Source: Gemmatimonadota bacterium
GTDB lineage: Bacteria > Orphanbacterota > Orphanbacteria > Orphanbacterales > Orphanbacteraceae
Direction: 5' to 3'
Assembly (NCBI GenBank): GCA_013002425.1
Contig: JABDJQ010000717.1
Location: 1 to 12,673, forward strand
Length of the DNA stretch: 12,673 nt
Positions 1 through 6,672 of this stretch are shown here, one piece after another; positions within the stretch are counted from its first letter, which is position 1; every line of letters begins with the position of its first letter. The notes under the pieces are model-generated. The model saw nothing but the letters and a program-made list of their open reading frames with translations. It ran no database searches and had not been told where the DNA came from. A program made the translations under genes and the position numbers.

Positions 1-2568
1 GGCGATGCCTGGGGCGCGGAGGAGGAGTACCAGATCCTCGCGTTCGTCGGCGGCAACCTCGTGCGCACTTCCGACGACAGGCCGGCCGTCATCGGGCGAC
101 CGGAGGGGGATCGGGCCGACCGTATTCGCGAGACGGGAAAACTGTGGACGCGCGAACGAAACGAGAACGGGACGTTTCGCGTGTTCTATCAGTTCGATCG
201 AACCGGACCCAGGGAGCGAATCGTGGCGTTCGCTCTCAGCGACTGGCGCGCAGCCCGGCATATCCGTTCGCTGATCGACATCGTACTCAAGAACGCGCTC
301 TTTGCGGCGCTTCTGACCGCGCTTCTGATTCCCGTTGCTCTGCTGTCGCGCGGCAGAGGGCGCCTGCGTTTCGAGGCGACGTTTCAGGACAAACTCGTTC
401 TCGCCCTTCTCGCGACCGCGCTGCTTCCCGCACTGCTTCTCGGAGGCACCGGGCGCAGGATGGTGGGGCAGTACGTGCTCGACGCCGGCGAAAAGGAGGC
501 CCGCGCCGCTCTCGAGTCCGTCCGTTACGCGATCGAACAGGAGATCGTGCGGGAAGCCGAGGATCTGGCGGCAACGACGTTCGTTCGACGGCGCGTGCTC
601 GGTCTCGCGGACGAAGGAGTCATCGATCTCGAGGTCGGCCTGAAGCGGTTCGCGATCTACCGGCCGGACGGCGAGCTCCTGCTGCAGAACGGACGCGTGG
701 GCGACCTCGACCGCGAAACGCTGGCGATCGTAAGCGAGCGGCTCGTTCCCGCGGCGGCGGTCGAGCAGGAGGGCGGTCTTTCGCTCACGGCTCTCGTTCC
801 GATCACTCTCGAAGGATTCGAAGATCGTCTGGAGGGCGTGCTGCAGCTGACGCGCCCGCTCGAAGATTCCTGGGTCGTCACGCTCGGGGAGGCGCTCGGA
901 CGCGACGTCAGTTTCTTTTCCGCCGCGCACCTGATCGCATCGACCCGCGGCGAACTCTATCGAGCCGGGCTTCTGCTTCCCGAGCCGCCGGCGGAAGCGT
1001 TCGTGCCCCTCATGTACGGAGGAGAATCGTCGCGCATCGTGCGTCAGGACGTCGCCGGTAAGCCGTATCTGGTCGGGTACGGGGCGCTGCGCGAGTTTCA
1101 GAACCGGCCCGTCGGCATGCTCGGTGTGCCGCTGCTGTTTCGCGAGCGCGAAGCGGCCACGGATCTCGCGCGCGCCTACGACGCGATCACCTACCTCACG
1201 TTTCTGACGCTTCTCGTCGTGATCTTCGCGGCCGAGTTCATCGGCCAGCGCATCGCGCGCCCGGTTGCGGATCTGTCGGACGGCGTCCGGCGCATCGCTT
1301 CGGGCGATCTCGATTTCTCGATCCGCAATCGTGGCGGGGGTGAAATCGGGCGGCTCGTCGATTCGTTCAACGGCATGACGGGGGAACTGAAACGAAGCCG
1401 CGAATCGCTTACGGAGCGGTCACGGTTTATCGAAACGATTCTGCAGAGTGTGGCGGCCGGCGTGATCGCGGTTGATCGAGATGGGCGGATCGTGAGTGCG
1501 AATCCCGCGGCCGAGCGTTTCATGAAGGAGCATGGCCAGGAGTTCGAAGAGACGCTCGGGGGCGCGTTCGCGTCGCTCGTGAACCCGCCTGCCGGACGCG
1601 GGAAGAAGTCGCCGGCCGGTCGCGCGTTTCGTGAGGAGGAACTCGAGGTTCCGACGCGCGACGGGAGAATCACGCTCCGCGTCGTCGCCAGCGCGCTTAC
1701 GGATCACGAAGGAAGGGAGATCGGCCAGGTCATCGTGTTCGAGGACCTCACGTCGCTCATCCAGTCGAAGAAGCTCGTTGCCTGGGGCGAAATGGCGCGC
1801 CAGGTGGCTCACGAAATCAAGAACCCGCTGACGCCGATCAAACTCTCCGCGCAGCAGATTCGCCGCGCTTATCACGACAAGCACAGACGCTTCGACCAGA
1901 TCCTCGACGAGTCGACCGATCTCATTATCGAAGAGATCGAGGCGCTTCGCCGCATCGCGACGGAATTCTCCACGTTCGCGCGGATGCCGAAGCGCAAGAT
2001 CGAGGCTGTTGCCGTCGGCGCGCTGATGAGCGAAGTGGGGCGTCTTTACGAGGAGGCGCTGACCGAGGGTGAACTCCATACCGTCCTGCCTGCCGATCCG
2101 GACCTGACGATTCGGGTCGATCGCGAAGAAATGCGGCGCGTTTTGATCAATCTTCTGGAAAACGCCGTCCAGGCCGCCGGAACCGATGGTACAATTGAAC
2201 TCAAGGGTGAAATCGTCAAGGGATCCTCCGCGAACGACGCGGGGTGGGAGATCTGGGAGACGACGCTCGATCGACCGGGAGCAGAAACGCCCCCGATCGC
2301 GCAAAATGCTGATAATATTGTTTTTACGGTTCGTGACAACGGACCCGGCGTTTCGGAAACGGCGCGCGGGAAGCTGTTCGAGCCGAATTTTTCTACGAAA
2401 ACGAACGGAACGGGACTCGGTCTCGCCATATCTCGTTCTATCGTGGAAGGATATGGCGGTTCGATCGCGATCGGATCGACGCGCGGGGTGGGGACGGTCG
2501 TTTATGTGTCGATCCCTGGAGAGACGCCGAGCCCGGACGGGCGGGGAGACGGGAACGCCGATGTTTAG
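1..2568 (+). CDS. Membrane sensor histidine kinase, NtrY-like (5' partial)
   Basis: This is a sensor kinase that should autophosphorylate on His and pass the phosphate to a response regulator. The frame is open from base 1 with no stop upstream, so the gene begins outside the window; the GTG at 61 is internal. Counting residues from base 1: membrane helix about 92-116, second helix 131-150, extracytoplasmic sensor segment about 151-394, third helix 395-415, HAMP 416-470 (RIARPVADLSDGVRRIASGD), PAS about 475-585, and HisKA with the H-box VAHEIKNPL (His604, bases 1810-1812). The HATPase domain has its N-box at NLLENAVQA (Asn721), G1 at RDNGPG (Asp779) and G2 at NGTGLGLAI (802-810). All catalytic motifs are intact. 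About 90 residues that look extracytoplasmic precede the first helix, so the full protein probably has four helices and two external segments. An unusual insert of about 37 residues lies between the N-box and G1. There is no receiver domain and no response regulator in view. The HAMP-PAS-HisKA layout and H-box resemble NtrY; the signal sensed is unknown. Confidence 0.93.
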   Translation, partial: GDAWGAEEEYQILAFVGGNLVRTSDDRPAVIGRPEGDRADRIRETGKLWTRERNENGTFRVFYQFDRTGPRERIVAFALSDWRAARHIRSLIDIVLKNALFAALLTALLIPVALLSRGRGRLRFEATFQDKLVLALLATALLPALLLGGTGRRMVGQYVLDAGEKEARAALESVRYAIEQEIVREAEDLAATTFVRRRVLGLADEGVIDLEVGLKRFAIYRPDGELLLQNGRVGDLDRETLAIVSERLVPAAAVEQEGGLSLTALVPITLEGFEDRLEGVLQLTRPLEDSWVVTLGEALGRDVSFFSAAHLIASTRGELYRAGLLLPEPPAEAFVPLMYGGESSRIVRQDVAGKPYLVGYGALREFQNRPVGMLGVPLLFREREAATDLARAYDAITYLTFLTLLVVIFAAEFIGQRIARPVADLSDGVRRIASGDLDFSIRNRGGGEIGRLVDSFNGMTGELKRSRESLTERSRFIETILQSVAAGVIAVDRDGRIVSANPAAERFMKEHGQEFEETLGGAFASLVNPPAGRGKKSPAGRAFREEELEVPTRDGRITLRVVASALTDHEGREIGQVIVFEDLTSLIQSKKLVAWGEMARQVAHEIKNPLTPIKLSAQQIRRAYHDKHRRFDQILDESTDLIIEEIEALRRIATEFSTFARMPKRKIEAVAVGALMSEVGRLYEEALTEGELHTVLPADPDLTIRVDREEMRRVLINLLENAVQAAGTDGTIELKGEIVKGSSANDAGWEIWETTLDRPGAETPPIAQNADNIVFTVRDNGPGVSETARGKLFEPNFSTKTNGTGLGLAISRSIVEGYGGSIAIGSTRGVGTVVYVSIPGETPSPDGRGDGNADV

Positions 2569-3310
2569 CAGTGCGAAGAGAATGAAGGGACGCGGCCCGG
2601 CTCCGGCCATTCCTGGCCCGGCCTCGGCCATTCCTGGCCCGGCTTCGGCCGTGTGTCGCGCGGCCGCTGCCGTATTTCTGGTTGTTCTCATCGCGCTGCC
2701 CGCCGCCGCGTCCGTCGACGGTTTCACGATCGCGCGTCTCAAGTACGGCGGCGGTGGCGACTGGTACGCCGATCCGTCGTCGCTGCCCAACCTGCTCGAA
2801 GGCCTGCGCGAGCGAACGCGCATCCGCGCCGCGAACGAAGAAGCGCAGGTGGGCATCCTCGACGAAGAACTTTTTCAATATCCGTTTCTCTACGCGACCG
2901 GGCACGGCGTCATTCGTTTGAGTGAGGCCGAAGTCCAGCGGCTCCGCTATCATCTGATCCACGGCGGTTTTCTCTGGGTGGACGACAACTACGGATTCGA
3001 TCCTTACTTCCGCAGCGAAATCAGGCGCGTTTTTCCCGAAGCGGAAATGCGCGAGCTTCCTGCGGATCACGCGATTTACCACTCCTATTATTCGATGCCG
3101 AAGGGCCTCCCGAAGATTCACGAACACGACGGCGGGGCCCCGCGAGGCTACGGACTCTTTCACGACGGGCGGCTCGTCGTGTATTACTCATACAACACCG
3201 ATATCGGTGACGGTCTGGAAGATTTCGAAGTGCACCCGAATCCTCCCGAGAAACGCGAAGAAGCCCTTCGCATGGCGATCAACATCGTGACGTACGCACT
3301 GACGCACTAA
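2561..3310 (+). CDS. Secreted DUF4159 family protein
   Basis: A 249-residue exported protein of the uncharacterised DUF4159 family. The ATG at 2561 overlaps the kinase stop (ATGTTTAG), which implies translational coupling. An in-frame ATG at 2582 is an alternative but has only a purine stretch immediately against it. The N-terminus is a Sec signal with an unusually long n-region made of Ala/Pro repeats (residues 13-30), a hydrophobic core at about 34-48 and likely cleavage after Ala-Ala-Ala at about 50. Family-type motifs follow: KYGGGGDWYADPSSLPNL (61-78), YATGHG (111-116), HGGFLWVDDNYGFDPYF (134-150), HAIYHSYY (170-177) and YYSYNTDIGDGLE (208-220). From memory, DUF4159 belongs to the class I glutamine amidotransferase-like fold superfamily. 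No Cys sits at a nucleophile position; the only Cys is in the signal segment. An enzymatic role is therefore doubtful and a binding role is possible. Related genes elsewhere often sit with MoxR/BatA/DUF58-type genes. The next gene follows after 10 bases. Confidence 0.9.
   Translation: MFSSAKRMKGRGPAPAIPGPASAIPGPASAVCRAAAAVFLVVLIALPAAASVDGFTIARLKYGGGGDWYADPSSLPNLLEGLRERTRIRAANEEAQVGILDEELFQYPFLYATGHGVIRLSEAEVQRLRYHLIHGGFLWVDDNYGFDPYFRSEIRRVFPEAEMRELPADHAIYHSYYSMPKGLPKIHEHDGGAPRGYGLFHDGRLVVYYSYNTDIGDGLEDFEVHPNPPEKREEALRMAINIVTYALTH
2594..2650 (+). repeat. 21-bp tandem repeat inside the DUF4159 signal region
   Basis: Two full copies of a 21-bp unit (2594-2614 and 2615-2635) and a 15-bp partial copy (2636-2650) lie in tandem. 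They have the form GGCCCGGCNNCGGCCATTCCT and differ only at the variable NN. The unit length keeps the frame, and the array encodes GPAPAIPGPASAIPGPASA, placed between the start codon and the hydrophobic core of the signal peptide. It looks like a small in-frame minisatellite made by slipped replication. Gain or loss of a unit would change the signal n-region by seven residues without breaking the gene. Confidence 0.9.
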
Positions 3311-3314
3311 GGAG
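3309..3314 (+). promoter_or_regulatory. Shine-Dalgarno AAGGAG deciding a TTG start
   Basis: AAGGAG overlaps the TAA stop of the DUF4159 gene (3308-3310) and sits 6 bases before the TTG at 3321. The downstream protein has no nearby ATG or GTG that would keep its basic N-terminus and first membrane helix. This ribosome site is therefore the main support for a TTG start, and its overlap with the stop suggests re-initiation by terminating ribosomes. Confidence 0.85.
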
Positions 3315-3320
3315 TTCGAT

Positions 3321-6300
3321 TTGAGCACCGAACAAGCCTATTCCAAGATTCGGAAACGACTGACAGCGCTTCGCAACAAGTTCCTGCGGCTCGAGTTCTC
3401 GGTACTCGGGCTGCGTATCCTGGCCGTCGTGGCCGCCGTCTTCACGGTGGCCGTGCTGCTGACGTTCGCTTCGCCATCACTGCAGACCCTGCGCGCCGCC
3501 GTGCTCACGGCAATCGGGGCCGGCTTGATCGCGGCGCTCTGGTTCGGGGTGAAGACGGTGCGCCGCTGGCCCACGCTGCAGTGGATCGCGGCGCAGGCGG
3601 AGAAGGCGACGCCGGCGCTCAAAGGCGATCTTCTTCGCGGAGCCCTCTCTCTCTGGCACCGCAAAGAAAACGAAAACCTCGGCTACTCGGTGCCGCTGAT
3701 CGAGGCCCTCGTTTCCGACGCGCTCGACAAGTCCGAGGCGATTCAGGATCGCGAGGTCGTCAGCCGCAAACGCCTCCGGTCTCACATCGCGATTCTTCCC
3801 GCGGCGCTCGCGCTGATCGCGGCGTTCGTCTTCCTGATGCCGGCGCGCGTTACGCGCGTGGCGAACGCGCTGGTTCCGCCGAGCGCGGAGACGATCCTGG
3901 CCGAGCTCGGTCTCGCGGTCACTCCCGGCGACACGCGCGTGGAAGCGGGCGAAAGCGTGACCATCGAGGCGCTCTTCGAGAATTACGACGGTCGAAACGC
4001 GGACCTCTACTATAAGAACGAAGGCGAATGGACGAAGCTCGCGATGCAGGAAGTCAAACGAGACGCCGCGCGCGCGTTCAAATCGACGCTCGACGAGTTG
4101 AGCGCCGAGACGCGCTACAAGGTTCGGTTCCGCGACGGCGAATCGCCGGTGTTCCGGATTGCGGTCACGAATCGCCCCATGGTGACGCAGCTCGCTTACG
4201 AATTGAGCTATCCCGAGTACACAGGAATCGCGCCCGAAACGGTCGACGAGAACGACGGCAACATCCAGGCGCTCTTCGGGTCCGAAGTCGCGCTCCGCGT
4301 GAAAGCGAACAAGGATGTCGCGAAGGCGACGCTGGTTCTCGAAGACGGTGAGCCGATCGCGCTCGAGCGCGCCGGGGCGCACTGGGAGACGAACTTCACG
4401 GTCGAACAGCCTTTTGCTTACACGATTGCGCTCGAAGATGACGAGGGCGCGGCGAACAAAAATCCGATGCGCTACGAAGTGACGCCGATCGCCGACGAGA
4501 AGCCGTTCATCCGCATTCTTTTCCCCGCCGAAAATCTGACGGCTTCGCAGGACATGCAGCTTCCGATTCAATTCGCCGCGATGGACGACTTCGGCGTGCG
4601 CTCCGTGAATCTGCGCTATCGCGTGGGGGAAGGGGAAGAGCAGCGCGTCGGCTTCTTCTCGACCGAGCAGGCCGTGCGCGAAGTGGAACGGGAGCGCAAC
4701 TGGGACTTCAGCGCCGAGACGATCCTTCCCGGCGACGTGATTTCGTACTACCTGGAAGCATTCGACAACGATCCGCTGAACGGACCGAAGCGGGGCGTGA
4801 GCCGCACGTACACGATCATGATGCCGTCGCTCGCGCAGATGTTCACGGAACTCGACGGCGAGCAGGAAGAAGAGATCGACGATCTCGAATCCGTGTACCA
4901 GGAGAGCGAGCGGCTCGAGGCGAAACTCGACGAACTCGCGCGCGAGATCCAGCGGTCGCAGGACGTTTCGTGGGACGAGAAGAAGAAGATCGAAAACGTG
5001 CTCGACAAACAGAAGGAAATCGAAAAGCAGCTCCGTGACGTGCAGCAGGAACTCCAGCGCAGCGCGGAGCAGATGGAAGAGAATCGCCTCGTGACGCCGG
5101 AAACGCTCGAGCGTATGGAAGAGCTTCACAATCTCATGGAAGAAGTCGCGACGCAGGAAATGAAAGACGCGATGGAGAAGCTCGCCGAGGCGATGGAGAA
5201 GCTCGACCCCGAGCTGATCAAGCAGGCTTCGAAAGAAATGCAGATGACGCAGAAGGATTTCATGGAGCGCCTCGATCGCACGATCGACATGCTGAAGCGC
5301 ATGAAGGACCTCCAGAATCTCGACGCGCTCGCGGAAGGGATGCAGCGCATGGCCGAAGAGCAGCGCGCGCTCCGCGAAGAGACGAACGAAGCGTCCGAGC
5401 AGGAGATGAAGGAGCTGGCCGCGCAGGAGAAAGCTCTTCAGGAAGAGCTCGAGAAACTGCAGCAAGCGATGGAGAAGCTCGCGCAGGATTCGCAGGAAAA
5501 CTCGCCCGAGTTCTCAGAAGAGATTCAGAAGATGAAGGACAAGATGGCGCAGAGCCAGCCGGAAAAGAAGATGGAAATGGCCGCGCAGAAGATGGAAGAG
5601 GGCGACAAGCCCGAGGCCACGAAAGAGCAGAAGGACGCCGAAGACAGTCTGTTCGATCTCGCGTTCCAGCTCGTCGAGTACGGCCAGGCTTGCCAGAGCG
5701 CTTCGAACTCGAAAGCGCAGGCCGCGTTCGGCGAGAGCATCCAGGATCTGCTCCACCTGAGCAAAGGTCAGGAGACGCTTTCGAGCCGCCCGGCGCCGCG
5801 CGGGCGCACGTCGGTCGAGGAGCGACGCTCCTGGGCCGAGCGCCAGCAGGAAGTGGCGACGGGAATCTCGCGTGTGATGGACAAGATCCGCGAGGTCGGC
5901 AAGGATGTCCCGGAACTTTCGTCCGGCATACTTTCGTCGCTCATGCGCGTGCGCGACAAGGCTTCGGCCGCGGCTTCGCAGTTCGAAGAGGGAGATCTGA
6001 ACGTCGCCCAGGCGCGCGGCACGGAAGCGCTTCAGGGGATCAACAAGAACGTAATGGATCTGCTCCGATCGCAGCAGAACCACGCCTCGTCGTGCCAGAA
6101 TCCGAGCAGTTCGGGAGAGGGGCAGTCGCAGCAGATGCAGCAGATGACGCAGCAGCAGCGCAGCCTGAACGAACAGATGGGGCAGATGCCGATTCCGAAC
6201 AACAACCCGGGATCGATGTCGATGGAGCAGCAGGCTTCCCTCGGTCGCATGGCGGCGGAACAGCAGCAGATTCGCAAGGGGATGGAACAGATTTCGAAGG

Positions 6301-6668
6301 AAGTCCAGGAGGGAGAGGCCGGTGGCGAGATCCTGGGCGGCCTCGACGATATCGTGGAAGAGATGCGGAAGATCGAGCGCGATCTCGAGAACGCGCAGAT
6401 CTCGCCCGAGACGCGCGAGCGTCAGGAGCGCATTCTTTCGCGCATGCTGGACGCGCAGCGTTCGCTGCGTGAGCGGGGGTACAAGAAGAGCCGTCGGTCG
6501 AAAGTCGCGCGCGAATTCGAAGCCACGGCTCCCGCCCGCCTTCCTTCTTCGGTGGAAGACGTGAAGGAACGGATGCGCGAAGACCTGGTGAGAATGCCGA
6601 ACTACCAGTACCCCCCCGAGTACGAGGAGCTCATTCGATCGTATTTTCGATCGCTGACGGAGAACTGA
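3321..6668 (+). CDS. DUF4175-like membrane-anchored giant coiled-coil protein
   Basis: A 1115-residue protein resembling the uncharacterised DUF4175 family. A basic N-terminal helix (RKRLTALRNK) leads to membrane helices at about 27-49, 57-78 and 155-175. Basic residues at KTVRRW and SRKRLRSH place the 80-150 segment in the cytoplasm, so the rest, about 940 residues, should lie outside the inner membrane. Residues 195-500 look like three beta-sandwich (Ig-like) domains, including the family-typical LSYPEYTG (295-302) and DDFGVRSVNLRYRV (422-435). Residues 510-770 are an almost continuous Glu/Lys/Gln/Met coiled coil, followed by a helical segment (770-930), a Gln/Met-rich stretch (about 930-1000) and a C-terminal helical domain ending in PNYQYPPEYEELIRSYFRSL. 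No catalytic motif is visible. It is probably a structural or scaffold protein spanning the periplasm. The start is TTG behind a perfect AAGGAG. The next gene begins 4 bases after the stop. The DUF4175 assignment rests on motif memory and layout. Confidence 0.88.
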   Translation: MSTEQAYSKIRKRLTALRNKFLRLEFSVLGLRILAVVAAVFTVAVLLTFASPSLQTLRAAVLTAIGAGLIAALWFGVKTVRRWPTLQWIAAQAEKATPALKGDLLRGALSLWHRKENENLGYSVPLIEALVSDALDKSEAIQDREVVSRKRLRSHIAILPAALALIAAFVFLMPARVTRVANALVPPSAETILAELGLAVTPGDTRVEAGESVTIEALFENYDGRNADLYYKNEGEWTKLAMQEVKRDAARAFKSTLDELSAETRYKVRFRDGESPVFRIAVTNRPMVTQLAYELSYPEYTGIAPETVDENDGNIQALFGSEVALRVKANKDVAKATLVLEDGEPIALERAGAHWETNFTVEQPFAYTIALEDDEGAANKNPMRYEVTPIADEKPFIRILFPAENLTASQDMQLPIQFAAMDDFGVRSVNLRYRVGEGEEQRVGFFSTEQAVREVERERNWDFSAETILPGDVISYYLEAFDNDPLNGPKRGVSRTYTIMMPSLAQMFTELDGEQEEEIDDLESVYQESERLEAKLDELAREIQRSQDVSWDEKKKIENVLDKQKEIEKQLRDVQQELQRSAEQMEENRLVTPETLERMEELHNLMEEVATQEMKDAMEKLAEAMEKLDPELIKQASKEMQMTQKDFMERLDRTIDMLKRMKDLQNLDALAEGMQRMAEEQRALREETNEASEQEMKELAAQEKALQEELEKLQQAMEKLAQDSQENSPEFSEEIQKMKDKMAQSQPEKKMEMAAQKMEEGDKPEATKEQKDAEDSLFDLAFQLVEYGQACQSASNSKAQAAFGESIQDLLHLSKGQETLSSRPAPRGRTSVEERRSWAERQQEVATGISRVMDKIREVGKDVPELSSGILSSLMRVRDKASAAASQFEEGDLNVAQARGTEALQGINKNVMDLLRSQQNHASSCQNPSSSGEGQSQQMQQMTQQQRSLNEQMGQMPIPNNNPGSMSMEQQASLGRMAAEQQQIRKGMEQISKEVQEGEAGGEILGGLDDIVEEMRKIERDLENAQISPETRERQERILSRMLDAQRSLRERGYKKSRRSKVAREFEATAPARLPSSVEDVKERMREDLVRMPNYQYPPEYEELIRSYFRSLTEN

Positions 6669-6672
6669 CCCG

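Noticed and set aside
61..63. GTG at 61 as the start of the histidine kinase
   Set aside because: The same frame is open to base 1 and its translation upstream (WGAEEEYQILAFVGGNL) looks like normal protein; no ribosome site precedes the GTG. The gene is better read as cut by the window edge.
2186..2560. Upstream extension of the DUF4159 gene to base 2186
   Set aside because: This part overlaps the ATP-binding domain of the kinase in another frame and encodes Arg/Ser-rich sequence. The signal peptide and family domain begin after 2561.
3477..5465. Long open frame on the - strand (662 codons) opposite the coiled-coil gene
   Set aside because: Its Leu/His/Arg-rich translation (repeated FLLH, ELLH) is the antisense image of the Glu/Lys/Gln codons of the coiled coil.
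6611..6617. Seven-C run as a frameshift site near the end of the coiled-coil gene
   Set aside because: The frame is intact on both sides, ends in a sensible C-terminus and the next gene starts 4 bases after the stop, so no shift is needed.
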